DNA of 64,000 nucleotides from Maricaulis sp. (lineage in GTDB: Bacteria; Pseudomonadota; Alphaproteobacteria; Caulobacterales; Maricaulaceae): NCBI RefSeq assembly GCF_030149425.1, contig NZ_JASBRQ010000044.1, forward strand, positions 88,287 to 152,286, read 5' to 3'. Numbering within the stretch: position 1 is the stretch's first letter; each line of letters begins with the position of its first letter. The position numbers and the translations under genes were made by a program. Positions 53,767 to 62,850 of this stretch are shown piece by piece. The notes under the pieces are model-generated. The model did no database searches and had not been told where the DNA came from. It saw nothing but the letters and a program-made list of their open reading frames with translations.

Positions 53767-54903
53767 CTAGTCTCCTGATGCCGGAGCAAACACACTCATA
53801 TCGGCATTGAAACGCTCGACGCTGACCGCGCCCGCTTCATCGCGCACATAGCGGATGAGCGCTGCGCCGCCGAGCCCGGCATGGGCGGTCAGCTCGCCCT
53901 CCGGCGTGCGACCGCTAATAGTCTCCACCTGCGCACCATCCTCGCTATAGGTCCAGCGCGCGCGCCCCTGTTCGGCGCCATCAGGGCCATGGGTCCAGCT
54001 TTCATAGCGATTACCGTGTGCATCATAGGTCGTACGCGTCATCATGCTGCCCCAGGAAAAAACCTGCTGATTACCGTGCCGGTCAAAACCGCGCAGGCCG
54101 ATCTTGTTGCCGAAAGCATCGTAAAGGTGCTCGCCGAGATGCACGCCTGGGCGGTTCCCTTCAACGGCATTACCGGCATGGTCATAGACTTGCCAGCGGA
54201 TGAAATTACCCGCGAGATCATAGGTGATGCGATCGATACCGGCTCCGGTGGAGTTATCCGTCGGCACGCCTTCAAGGCCATAATTGCGCATGAAGACCAG
54301 CTTGCCGTCGGCGTCGTATTCCATCTTGGTCTCGTAGAATTCCAGCACCGGCCGCATCGGCATCATCTCACCGGCCAGATTGTAACGACGCTCGAAAACA
54401 TGCCCGTCATCGGAGGGCCGCCAGTCATAGCGGTGAATGCCCCACTCGCTCTCGCTCGGCTCACCTTCGGCATCGTAGAAGGCCAGCGCCGTGCGCGCGC
54501 CATTTTCGTCGAGCGTATAGACCGCAGAATAGACATTGCCATGCGCCGCGACGCGTTCGCCCTGCGTGTTGAAATAGCTGTGAATCTCGCGCCCGGCCTC
54601 GTAGCTCACACGGACATCGGGAGCGAACCAGATGAAACTGTCCCAGACCCCATTGTCCCAGACCGGCTGGTCGCCGACCTGGTAGACGACCCGGCTCAGC
54701 CGCCCCTGATCGTCATAGTCAAACTCATAGTGGGCAACCCCGGCAGCGAGCTCCGCATCGATCGGATGAATGCCGCGATAGGCCGCGTAAGGCGTCTCGC
54801 GGAACATGATGTGACGGTATTGATCCGCCTGGGCAGCGGCGCTCGTTCCGGTGACGAGCGTGGCAGCGATCAGGGTCGCGAGCGAAATCCGGGTCATGGG
54901 CAT
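53767..54903 (-). CDS. secreted YD/RHS-like repeat protein, unknown function
   Basis: The 378-residue protein has a signal peptide (about 1-26, ending AAAQA) and repeated units of the form YD-x-x-G-x-x (YDDQGRLSRV, YDADGKLVFM, YDLAGNFIRW, YDAFGNKIGL, YDAHGNRYES), as in YD/RHS repeat proteins, but it lacks the long RHS core and toxin tip. It is likely periplasmic or surface-exposed. Start ATG 54903 follows GAGG by 5 bases. It is divergent from the AraC-type regulator. Confidence 0.75.
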   Translation of the reverse strand: MPMTRISLATLIAATLVTGTSAAAQADQYRHIMFRETPYAAYRGIHPIDAELAAGVAHYEFDYDDQGRLSRVVYQVGDQPVWDNGVWDSFIWFAPDVRVSYEAGREIHSYFNTQGERVAAHGNVYSAVYTLDENGARTALAFYDAEGEPSESEWGIHRYDWRPSDDGHVFERRYNLAGEMMPMRPVLEFYETKMEYDADGKLVFMRNYGLEGVPTDNSTGAGIDRITYDLAGNFIRWQVYDHAGNAVEGNRPGVHLGEHLYDAFGNKIGLRGFDRHGNQQVFSWGSMMTRTTYDAHGNRYESWTHGPDGAEQGRARWTYSEDGAQVETISGRTPEGELTAHAGLGGAALIRYVRDEAGAVSVERFNADMSVFAPASGD

Positions 54904-55115
54904 TCAATCCTCTGTATCGACCGCTGTCTGTTCTCTAGCGGTGAGGACATCCTGCCCGGCTGCCTGCACGGGGTGAGAATCTGGATCGAGATTATCGCCC
55001 GCCGCGCAGTTCGTCCGGACAGCAGCGATAAGATCGGTCGAGCTTTACAGGCCCGGGGCGGATCGGCGTAAGCTTGCGCGATGAACATCATGACGCTTCG
55101 GACGGGATCAGGGCT

Positions 55116-56294
55116 GTGAACGCGACACTGCTGGGCGTGCTTTATTTTGCCGCCGCGACCCACGCGGTCATGATCACGCTGGTGCTGGCGCACAAGACTG
55201 GCGGGCGCGGCCCCGGCCTCCTGCTCGCCGTCATAACCGGCATGATGGCCTACAAGCTGTTTGAGGGCGGGATGATGTATGCCGGCTTCTACGCCAGCGC
55301 GCCGCACCTGCTCGACCTGCTTCCCGGCATGGTGCTCATTCTCGGCCCGGTTTTCTACGCCTATGTCCGTCGCATGACCGGACACGCGCCCTACCCGGTC
55401 TGGCTCTGGGCGGTGCAACTCCTCCCGGCTGCGGCTGTGTGGCTCAGCAACGCTCCGCTCGTCCTGCAGCCGGCCGCCGACAAGGTCGCCATGTGGGATA
55501 CGATCCTGGCTCCGGGCTCCGAAACGCTACCGGGCGCGATCATACTGCGCCTGGTCGCGATCAAACTCTTTCTGCTGGCCTATCTGATCCTGTCCTGGCG
55601 CATGCTCTCGAGCTATGCCGCCCGCATCGACACACTGCGCGCCGATGACAGCCGCAGCTTGCTGTCGCAGATGCGCTTTCTCGCCATCTCGCTCTTGGCC
55701 CTCGAAGCGGTCTGGGTGGTCCTTTTCCTGGCCCAGCAGGGCTTTGGACTGGGCACGCTGTCCCAGGTCAGCAGCGCCTGGCTGCTCTTCATGGCGGCGA
55801 TCATCCTGACCATGGGGTATCGCGGCATGCAGGATGCCAACTTCCTGCTGACGCCGGAGGAGCGTTCGCTGGCAGAAACCCCGCAGACCACGCCGGCATC
55901 AATTGATACCAAGGTGAAATACCTGCACTCCGCCCTGCCCGACAGCGCCTCACAGGAAATCGCCGAGCTGATTGAAACCCGCCTGCGCGAGCACCAGGAC
56001 TATCTCGATGAGCGACTGACGCTGACCCAGTTGTCGGCGAATATCGGCATGAAGTCCCATACGATCTCACAGGTCATCAACCAGTATATGGGCTCGAATT
56101 TCTACAAGCTGGTGAATGGCTACCGGATCCAGCACGCCGTTGATCTGATCGATGATGCCAAACAGCACCTGCCGCTCGAGCGGATCGCCATCGAGAGCGG
56201 GTTTTCCAATCGTGTCACTTTCAACAAGGCCTTCAAGGCCAGCCTGGACATGACCCCGTCGGAGTATCGGGCCCGCGCCCGGCAGGCCTCCTGA
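55116..56294 (+). CDS. membrane-anchored AraC-family regulator
   Basis: The protein (about 392 residues) has an N-terminal part of about seven hydrophobic segments (residues 1-230) and a C-terminal AraC helix-turn-helix pair (LTLTQLSANIGMKSHTISQ; ERIAIESGFSNRVTFNKAFK, PSEYRARA). Regulators of this design sense a signal at the inner membrane. The GTG at 55116 is chosen because it begins the first membrane segment; an in-frame TTG at 55074 is possible. It is divergent from the YD-like gene and may regulate it and the esterase, or the small secreted protein downstream. Confidence 0.85.
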   Translation: MNATLLGVLYFAAATHAVMITLVLAHKTGGRGPGLLLAVITGMMAYKLFEGGMMYAGFYASAPHLLDLLPGMVLILGPVFYAYVRRMTGHAPYPVWLWAVQLLPAAAVWLSNAPLVLQPAADKVAMWDTILAPGSETLPGAIILRLVAIKLFLLAYLILSWRMLSSYAARIDTLRADDSRSLLSQMRFLAISLLALEAVWVVLFLAQQGFGLGTLSQVSSAWLLFMAAIILTMGYRGMQDANFLLTPEERSLAETPQTTPASIDTKVKYLHSALPDSASQEIAELIETRLREHQDYLDERLTLTQLSANIGMKSHTISQVINQYMGSNFYKLVNGYRIQHAVDLIDDAKQHLPLERIAIESGFSNRVTFNKAFKASLDMTPSEYRARARQAS

Positions 56295-56328
56295 GCCGCG
56301 AAAACCCCGGAAAACCTGACTAATTCGT

Positions 56329-56346
56329 CCCGAAACATGTTTCGGG
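56329..56346. promoter_or_regulatory. perfect 18-base palindrome between araC-like gene and the small secreted protein
   Basis: CCCGAAACATGTTTCGGG is an exact dyad 35 bases after the AraC stop and about 86 bases before the next gene. No T tract follows, so an operator is as likely as a terminator. Confidence 0.4.
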
Positions 56347-56431
56347 TCGTCTGCAATCATGCTTCCGGACGACGACGCTGACCGCCGCGTCTATCGATCA
56401 GCCCATGTTCAAACACAAAAGGGACCTGATC

Positions 56432-56941
56432 ATGTCTTTCCTCCCCCGCCTCGCTGCTCTGTCTGCCGCCGCACTCGCTCTGACCTCCGCTCCGACCCTC
56501 GCAATGGCAGAGCCGCTCGACCTGCCGGCCGCGATCGAATTCGGCGCCTCGCCGGACGCGCTCAGCAGCGCTTTCGATGATCTGTGCGAGAGTTACCAGG
56601 TCCATCAACTCGACCCGGCCGAACTGCCGATCGCGCAGCACAGTCATATCCAGGTCGACTGCCGGGGCTTTGCCCATGCCGGCGCCAACCGGCTGGCAGA
56701 ATTCGTCTTCGCCGATGAGGCCCTGGCTTTCGTCTGGGTCCTGACCGAAGCAGAAGAGGAAGCGGCCCATCTGGCCGCGCTGCAGCAGCGCTTCGGCACC
56801 CCGACGCACGACACGGCGATGTTCGTCGCCTTTGCCGACGACAATGTCGCCCTGCGCCGGGATATCCCGGAATTCCTCTATTACGGCGAGGTCATCGCGC
56901 CGATGTATCGCGGCTGGTTCGACCAGATGTCAGCGCAATAA
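56432..56941 (+). CDS. small secreted protein, unknown function
   Basis: The 169-residue protein has a clear signal peptide (SFLPRLAALSAAALALTSAP, cleavage near AMAEP) and two cysteines (CESYQV, DCRGF) that may pair. No family is recognised. ATG 56432 has an AAAAGGG sequence upstream; an in-frame ATG at 56405 lies nine codons earlier. It is co-directional with the membrane AraC regulator and ends just before the leuB terminator region. Confidence 0.65.
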   Translation: MSFLPRLAALSAAALALTSAPTLAMAEPLDLPAAIEFGASPDALSSAFDDLCESYQVHQLDPAELPIAQHSHIQVDCRGFAHAGANRLAEFVFADEALAFVWVLTEAEEEAAHLAALQQRFGTPTHDTAMFVAFADDNVALRRDIPEFLYYGEVIAPMYRGWFDQMSAQ

Positions 56942-56958
56942 CGTCTCTGACCCGGCAG

Positions 56959-56985
56959 GCCGGAGCGGTGTTAAGCCGCTCCGGC
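56959..56985. other. stem-loop around the leuB stop codon
   Basis: A perfect 10-bp G+C-rich stem (56959-56968 with 56976-56985) holds the leuB stop codon (56971-56973) in its 7-base loop, 18 bases after the convergent stop of the secreted protein gene. No T tract follows on either side. It may end or protect both transcripts. Confidence 0.5.
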
Positions 56986-58035
56986 CTCTACACCTTCCAG
57001 CTCATGCATCAGCGCGGCCGCCGCGCCGCTGCAGCTGAGCGAACCGCCCAGATCAGCGGTCCATTGCCGCCGCGCATGCATGGCATTCATCGCGTGCCGC
57101 AAATCCGCCGCCGCCGCGCTTTCACCGAGCCCGGTTTCCAGCATTTGCGCCGCGCTCTCGATCGCGCCGAAGGGGTTGGCTTTGTCCTGACCGGCAATGT
57201 CGGGCGCCGAACCATGGATCGGTTCAAACAGGCCCGGTCGCGCCGCGCCGACCGAGGCGGATCCCAGCAGCCCGATCGAACCGGGCAGCATGGATGCTTC
57301 ATCGCTGAGGATATCGCCAAACATATTATCGGTCACGATGACGTCGAAATCGCCCGGTGAGCGCAGCAAATGCATGGCCGCAGCGTCGATATACATGTGA
57401 TCGAGCTCGATATCGGAATAGCGTTCAGCGCCCATCTGCGTGACCACTTCGCGCCATAACCGGCTGGTTTCAAGCACATTGGCCTTATCCACCGAAGTCA
57501 GCTTGCCCCGGCGCATACGCGCCTGCCGGAACGCAATATCGGCAATGCGTTCAACCTCTTCACGGCTATAGGCGCACAGATCGCTGGCCGCATCGTCCGG
57601 CCGGGTCTTTTCGCCAAAATAGATCCCGCCGGTCAGCTCGCGCACGATCAGCATATCGACGCCCTCTACCAATTCGGCCCGAAGCGGCGACCGGTTGGCA
57701 AGCGCCGGGTGGACCGACACCGGGCGCAGATTGGCATAGACGCCGAGCGCCTTGCGAAGACCGAGCAATCCGGCCTCCGGCCGGACCGGCGCATGATCCC
57801 ATTTCGGCCCGCCGACTGCGCCCAGGAATACAGCATCAGCCGCCTGGCAAGCGGCCAGCGTAGAACCGGTCAGCGGCTCGCCATACGCATCAATCGAGGC
57901 GCCACCAAAGGCGTGCTCGGTAAAGTCCAGCGAGAGCCCGCGCAGGCGGGCCACCGCTTCCAGCGCCGAGCGGACCACACGGGTGATTTCCGGCCCGATC
58001 CCGTCGCCGGGCAAAAGAGCGATAGTATAAGTCAT
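56971..58035 (-). CDS. leuB: 3-isopropylmalate dehydrogenase
   Basis: The 354-residue enzyme oxidises and decarboxylates 3-isopropylmalate in leucine synthesis. It begins YTIALLPGDGIGPEI and has VRELTGGIYFGEKTR, SVDKANVLETSRLWREV and VTDNMFGDILSDEASMLPGSIGLLGSAS, the metal- and NAD-binding segments. PIHGSAPDIAGQDKANP is present too. Its ATG overlaps the leuD stop by four bases. Last gene of the operon. Confidence 0.97.
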   Translation of the reverse strand: MTYTIALLPGDGIGPEITRVVRSALEAVARLRGLSLDFTEHAFGGASIDAYGEPLTGSTLAACQAADAVFLGAVGGPKWDHAPVRPEAGLLGLRKALGVYANLRPVSVHPALANRSPLRAELVEGVDMLIVRELTGGIYFGEKTRPDDAASDLCAYSREEVERIADIAFRQARMRRGKLTSVDKANVLETSRLWREVVTQMGAERYSDIELDHMYIDAAAMHLLRSPGDFDVIVTDNMFGDILSDEASMLPGSIGLLGSASVGAARPGLFEPIHGSAPDIAGQDKANPFGAIESAAQMLETGLGESAAAADLRHAMNAMHARRQWTADLGGSLSCSGAAAALMHELEGVEAGAA

Positions 58036-58604
58036 GTCATTCGCGCCTCATGCGCCTGGATGGCGGCACGGCGTGCCAGCAGGAAACCGAGCGGATCGGT
58101 ACCTTCCAGCAAACAGTGCCGGGCAAAGGGTTCGATATCGAAGCTGAAGCTCGGCCCGCCCTCGACCTGGACGCTTTGACCGGCCAGATCGATGGTGACC
58201 GCCGCGCCGGGATTGTGCAGCAGCCAGGCATGCGCTTCCGCCGGGGCCACAATCGGCAACAGCCCATTACGCGCCGCATTGGAGCGGAAAATATCGGCAA
58301 TCTCGCTGGAGATGACCGCCTTGAAGCCGAAATCGAGTAAGGCCCAGGGCGCATGTTCACGCGAAGAGCCACAGCCGAAATTGCGCCCGCCCACCAGGAT
58401 CTGAAAGCTGGACGTATCCAGGCTGACGAGCGGGTGCGCTGTCGGCTGGCCCTGACGGTCAAAGCGCCAGTCATGGAAAGCAAAGGCACCAAGTCCGGCT
58501 CGGCTCGTTGTGGTCAGGAAACGCGCCGGGATGATCTGATCGGTATCAATATCCTCTTGCGGCAGGACGAAGGCCCGGCTCTGGAAGTTCTCGAATTCAG
58601 ACAT
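58032..58604 (-). CDS. leuD: 3-isopropylmalate dehydratase, small subunit
   Basis: The 190-residue subunit starts [20 protein letters not shown] and has [22 protein letters not shown], the swivelling-domain signature of the aconitase family. It works with LeuC to isomerise isopropylmalate. Its ATG lies inside the last codons of leuC (8-base overlap), and its stop overlaps leuB. Confidence 0.97.
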   Translation of the reverse strand: MSEFENFQSRAFVLPQEDIDTDQIIPARFLTTTSRAGLGAFAFHDWRFDRQGQPTAHPLVSLDTSSFQILVGGRNFGCGSSREHAPWALLDFGFKAVISSEIADIFRSNAARNGLLPIVAPAEAHAWLLHNPGAAVTIDLAGQSVQVEGGPSFSFDIEPFARHCLLEGTDPLGFLLARRAAIQAHEARMT

Positions 58605-60021
58605 ATTCCACCTCCGCCAGCTGGCGCGGGTCCGCCACCGCTCCAGCGATTGCTGCCGCCGCAGCCGTCGCCGGACTGGCAAGAATGGTACGCACGCCCG
58701 GGCCCTGGCGGCCTTCGAAATTGCGGTTGGATGTCGACACGACAAGCTCGCCCGGCTCCCCGCGGTCACCATTCATGGCGATGCACATGGAGCATCCCGG
58801 CTCGCGCCATTGCGCACCGGCTTGCCGGAAGACCTGGTCGAGGCCTTCCGCCTCGGCCTGTTTCTGGACCGCAACCGAACCCGGAACGATCAGCGCCCGC
58901 ACCCCGTCGGCAACGCGGCGTCCCTGCATGATGCGGGCAGCGTCGCGCAGATCGGAGATCCGCGAATTGGTACACGAGCCAATGAAGACCTGGTCGACCC
59001 GGGCCCCCGTGACGGCTTCGCCAGGCTTCAGCTGCATGTAATCCAGAGCCTTTTTCCGGGAGGCTGTGGTCTCCTGTGGGACCGGCGCGGTGATCGCTAT
59101 CCCGGTGTCCGGCGCTGTTCCCCAGGTCACCATAGGAGCGAGATCCGCTGCATTCAGGCGCACTTCACGATCGAACTTCGCGCCCGGATCGCTGAACAGC
59201 TGCGACCAGCTCTGTTTCGCGGCCTCCCAAGCCTCGCCTTGCGGGGCGTGCTGACGGCCTTCCAGCCAGGCAAAGGTCTTTTCGTCCGGCGCAATCATGC
59301 CCGCCCGGGCCCCAGCCTCGATTGACATGTTGCAGACCGTCATACGGCCCTCCATGTCCAGCGCCTCAATCGCCTCGCCCGCATATTCGATCACGCACCC
59401 CGTGCCGCCATCGACACCGATTTCGGCAATGATGGCGAGGATGATATCCTTCGCCGACACCCCGTCAGGCGCCTCGCCATCGACGGTGACCCGCATCGAG
59501 CGCGGTTTGCGCTGTAACAGGCACTGTGTCGCCAGGACATGGCCGACCTCGGTGGTCCCGATACCGAAGGCAAGCGCCCCGAAAGCGCCATGGGTCGCGG
59601 TGTGACTGTCACCGCAGACAATCGTCATACCCGGCTGGGTCGCACCAAGCTCCGGTCCGATCACATGCACGACTCCGCGGTGCGGGCTGTCCCAGCCATG
59701 CAGGGTGATGCCGTGGCGCCGGCAATTCTCACCAAGCGTCTCGACCTGTTTGCGGGCCGCGTCACTGGCATAGGCAGGCCCGTCCGCCGGATCGAAAGCC
59801 AGCGTTGGGGTGGCGTGGTCAATAGTTGCCAGCGTACGGTCCGGCCGCCGCACGGCCAGATCCCGCGCCTCAAGCTCGGCAAAGGCCTGCGGCGAGGTCA
59901 CCTCGTGCACGAGATGCAGGTCAATATAGACGACCCCCGGCGTCTGAGGGGCCTCGGTCTCGACCAGGTGCGCGTCCCAGATCTTGTCGAACAGGGAACG
60001 CGGCGGCGCATCAGGCGACAT
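58597..60021 (-). CDS. leuC: 3-isopropylmalate dehydratase, large subunit
   Basis: The 474-residue subunit has the 4Fe-4S ligands in [13 protein letters not shown] and [14 protein letters not shown] and the usual start [13 protein letters not shown], plus [21 protein letters not shown]. It catalyses the second step of leucine synthesis with LeuD. ATG 60021 follows GGAGGT; an extension to 60045 would overlap further into ilvE. The start already overlaps the ilvE stop by 11 bases. Confidence 0.97.
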   Translation of the reverse strand: MSPDAPPRSLFDKIWDAHLVETEAPQTPGVVYIDLHLVHEVTSPQAFAELEARDLAVRRPDRTLATIDHATPTLAFDPADGPAYASDAARKQVETLGENCRRHGITLHGWDSPHRGVVHVIGPELGATQPGMTIVCGDSHTATHGAFGALAFGIGTTEVGHVLATQCLLQRKPRSMRVTVDGEAPDGVSAKDIILAIIAEIGVDGGTGCVIEYAGEAIEALDMEGRMTVCNMSIEAGARAGMIAPDEKTFAWLEGRQHAPQGEAWEAAKQSWSQLFSDPGAKFDREVRLNAADLAPMVTWGTAPDTGIAITAPVPQETTASRKKALDYMQLKPGEAVTGARVDQVFIGSCTNSRISDLRDAARIMQGRRVADGVRALIVPGSVAVQKQAEAEGLDQVFRQAGAQWREPGCSMCIAMNGDRGEPGELVVSTSNRNFEGRQGPGVRTILASPATAAAAAIAGAVADPRQLAEVEYV

Positions 60022-60967
60022 GCTGTACCTCCATCGGATTGTCATGAGCCGGCTGCAGCCAGCCCCAGCGATCCTCGGTCTCGCCCTTGAACAGGCCGAA
60101 GAAGCGGCGCTGCATCAGCTCAGCGACCGGGCCGCGACCGCCGCAGCGCACGACATGCCCGTCGACAGACCGCACCGGCGTGATCTCCGCGGCCGTACCG
60201 GTGAAGAAGATCTCGTCAGCGACGTAGAGGCTTTCACGCGACAGGGTTTGTTCGCGCACATCAAAGCCTTCCGCCTCTGCCAGCTTGATGACGCTGTCAC
60301 GGGTCAGGCCGGAGAGGATTGAGGCGGAGCTCGGCGGGGTGCGGATAATGCCATTGGAGACAACGAAAATGTTCTCGCCTGCGCCCTCGGAAACGAGGCC
60401 GTTTGTGTCCAGGCCGATACCCTCGTCAAAGCCCCGCGAATGCGCTTCATGGCTGATCAGAACCGAGGACAGGTAATTGCCGCCAGCCTTCGCTCCGGTC
60501 GGAATGGTATTCGGTGCCGGACGGCTCCAGCTGGAGATGCAACAATCCACCCCCTTGGCCAGCGCATCCTCTCCAAGATAGGCACCCCAGGGGAAGGCGG
60601 CGATGCAGACATCGACCGACGCGGCCTTGCCCGGCAAAACGCCGATCCCGCCATAACCGAAGAAAGCGATCGGACGGATATAGGCGTCGTTGAGCCGGTT
60701 GGCCCGGATCGCCAGCTTGCAGGCTTCCTCAATCTCTTCCCGCGAATAGGGAATGGGCATGTGGTAGACGCGCGCGGAATCGAACAGGCGCTGGATATGG
60801 TCGCTGAGCCGGAAAATCTGCGGCCCGTGCGGGGTCTGATAGGCGCGAATGCCCTCGAACACGGAAGTCCCGTAATGCAGGGCGTGCGAGAGCACATGGG
60901 TCTGGGCGTCATGCCAGTCGGTCAGCTCGCCATTGCGCCAGATGAAGTCGGTTTCCTGAATAGCCAT
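60011..60967 (-). CDS. ilvE: branched-chain amino acid aminotransferase
   Basis: The 318-residue class IV PLP enzyme has the PLP lysine Lys160 in [15 protein letters not shown], plus [13 protein letters not shown] and [15 protein letters not shown] [15 protein letters not shown]. It performs the last transamination for leucine, isoleucine and valine. GGAGCC precedes the ATG. It lies 15 bases after leuA and overlaps leuC. Confidence 0.95.
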   Translation of the reverse strand: MAIQETDFIWRNGELTDWHDAQTHVLSHALHYGTSVFEGIRAYQTPHGPQIFRLSDHIQRLFDSARVYHMPIPYSREEIEEACKLAIRANRLNDAYIRPIAFFGYGGIGVLPGKAASVDVCIAAFPWGAYLGEDALAKGVDCCISSWSRPAPNTIPTGAKAGGNYLSSVLISHEAHSRGFDEGIGLDTNGLVSEGAGENIFVVSNGIIRTPPSSASILSGLTRDSVIKLAEAEGFDVREQTLSRESLYVADEIFFTGTAAEITPVRSVDGHVVRCGGRGPVAELMQRRFFGLFKGETEDRWGWLQPAHDNPMEVQHVA

Positions 60968-60982
60968 AACAAGGCTCCTGAG

Positions 60983-62572
60983 TTAGCCGGCCTGGGCGGC
61001 GGGCTGGGATTGTGGATTGGCGCTGTTCAGCGCATCGGCGCGGTCGAGCGAGAATAGAAAAGCGTCGAGTGCGGCGGTGACGATGTCGGGACCCCGGGCC
61101 CGTCCGCGGACGGTGCGGCCATGCACATCGACCTCGATTTCCGCGATGAATTCGCGCCCGGTGGCGGAGTGGACCATGCGCGTTTCCAGCGCGGAGACGT
61201 CTGCATCCGCACCGGTAATGCGCTGAACCGCGCCGAATGCGGCCGCCACCGGCCCGTCACCCTTGGCAATGTCGGAGACGCGGCCGCGCTCGGGATGGTC
61301 AAGCTCGACGCGGGCAAACTGGGTCGGACGCGGTCCGGCGGTACAACGCAGCTCTGTCCGCAAAACCGTCCAGGCCGAGCCACTGGCAGAATGGCCTTCC
61401 ATCAGCCCGGCGAGATCGGCATCGGTGACCTCACCATGCATGTCGGCGAGATCCTTGAAAGCACGGAAAGCCTCAGCCAGACCCGCCTCATCAAGCTCAT
61501 AGCCCAATGCCTGCAGACGTTGCGCCAGGGCATGTTTGCCCGAGTGCTTGCCCAGGACCAGCTCGGAACCGGGAGCACCGACACTGGCCGGGGTCATGAT
61601 CTCATAGGTCCGCCGGTCGGAAATCACACCGTGCTGGTGAATGCCGGCCTCATGGGCGAAGGCATTCTTGCCGACAATCGCCTTGTTCGGCGCGATCGGC
61701 GCGCCGGTCAGGCGCGATAACATCTGGCTGGCCGGCCACAGGCGGGTGGTGTCGACCTGGGTGATGACCGGGAAGATGTCGGGTCGGACATTAATGGCCA
61801 TCACCGCTTCTTCCAGCGAGCAATTGCCCGCCCGCTCACCGATCCCATTGATGGCGCATTCGACCTGGCGGGCCCCGCCCTGCACAGCGGCGAGGCTGTT
61901 GGCGACGGCGAGACCGAGATCATTGTGGCAATGGGCTGAGAAAATCACATGCTCGGGACGCTCGACGCTGGATGTCAGATGCTCGAACAGAGCGCGGATT
62001 TCCGCCGGCTCGCTGACCCCGACCGTATCGGGCACGTTGAGCACATCGGCACCGTTGGCGGCAGCGACGGACAAGGCCTCGACGAGGAACTCCGTCTCGG
62101 TACGCAGCGCATCTTCGGCCGAGAATTCGATCTCGTCGAAGGATCCGCGCGCATGGGTCAGCGCGTGCTCGATCGCCTTGAGCACTTCCATGCGGGACAT
62201 TTTCAGCTTGGCCTGGCGATGGATCGGGCTGGTCGCGAGGAAAATGTGCAGGCGGCTGCGGCGGGCCGGCTCCAAAGCCTCGGCGGCCGCATCGATATCG
62301 CTTTCGCTGGCACGGGCCAGTGAACAAATAGTGGAGCCGTGAATCTCGCGAGCAATCGTGTGCACGGCCTGTTTGTCACCCGGCGAAGCGGCGGCGAAGC
62401 CTGCCTCGATCGTATCCACCTTCATGGCAGCGAGGTGACGCGCCATTTCCAGCTTCTCAGCCGGGGTCATGGAAAAGCCCGGCGCCTGTTCACCATCGCG
62501 CAGCGTGGTATCGAAAATGCGCAGGCGTTCCGGTTCGGGTTGGGCGTGAACGGTCAGTTTCGGGGCGGACAT
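60983..62572 (-). CDS. leuA: 2-isopropylmalate synthase
   Basis: The 529-residue enzyme joins acetyl-CoA and 2-oxoisovalerate. It shows RIFDTTLRDGEQAPGFSM, the metal motif HCHNDLGLAVANSLA, GNCSLEEAVMA and ANKAIVGKNAFAHEAGIHQHG, and a C-terminal LeuA regulatory domain (about 390-510) for leucine feedback control. Start ATG 62572 lies inside the acetolactate synthase small-subunit gene by 19 bases, with GGAG before it. Confidence 0.97.
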   Translation of the reverse strand: MSAPKLTVHAQPEPERLRIFDTTLRDGEQAPGFSMTPAEKLEMARHLAAMKVDTIEAGFAAASPGDKQAVHTIAREIHGSTICSLARASESDIDAAAEALEPARRSRLHIFLATSPIHRQAKLKMSRMEVLKAIEHALTHARGSFDEIEFSAEDALRTETEFLVEALSVAAANGADVLNVPDTVGVSEPAEIRALFEHLTSSVERPEHVIFSAHCHNDLGLAVANSLAAVQGGARQVECAINGIGERAGNCSLEEAVMAINVRPDIFPVITQVDTTRLWPASQMLSRLTGAPIAPNKAIVGKNAFAHEAGIHQHGVISDRRTYEIMTPASVGAPGSELVLGKHSGKHALAQRLQALGYELDEAGLAEAFRAFKDLADMHGEVTDADLAGLMEGHSASGSAWTVLRTELRCTAGPRPTQFARVELDHPERGRVSDIAKGDGPVAAAFGAVQRITGADADVSALETRMVHSATGREFIAEIEVDVHGRTVRGRARGPDIVTAALDAFLFSLDRADALNSANPQSQPAAQAG

Positions 62573-62850
62573 GGTGGTCTCCCGGAGGCATGTGATTGAA
62601 CCGACACCGGCTGCATTTCCGGTGCGAAGACGTCATGGACGTCAAACAGGCGGGCGATCTGGCGCATCAGAACATCGATCTGGCGTACGCCTTCGCGGGC
62701 CGCGACTTCCAGCGTGACCGAGGCGCCGCCATCGGCCGGGGCGCCCTTGGACAGGGTTGAAATCGTAAAACCGCGCCGTTCGACGAGGCCGACAAGCCGC
62801 GTCAGCGCGCCTTCGGTCTCGGCCAGTTCAATACGTAGGATCGTGCTCAT
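62554..62850 (-). CDS. ilvM: acetolactate synthase small subunit, short (IlvM-like) ACT protein
   Basis: The 98-residue protein is a single ACT domain (ILRIELAETEGALTRLVGLVERRGFTI, followed by ASVTLEVAAREGVRQIDVLMRQIARL). It is far shorter than IlvH/IlvN-type subunits of about 160-180 residues and corresponds in size to IlvM of E. coli acetolactate synthase II. It stabilises or regulates the large subunit encoded just upstream. Its ATG overlaps the large-subunit stop by four bases, and its end overlaps leuA by 19 bases. Confidence 0.85.
   Translation of the reverse strand: MSTILRIELAETEGALTRLVGLVERRGFTISTLSKGAPADGGASVTLEVAAREGVRQIDVLMRQIARLFDVHDVFAPEMQPVSVQSHASGRPPCPPRN

Noticed and set aside
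53642..53795. 51-residue N-terminal extension of the esterase
   Set aside because: It overlaps the end of the upstream YD-like gene, has no ribosome-binding site, and would bury a clear signal peptide that starts at 53642.
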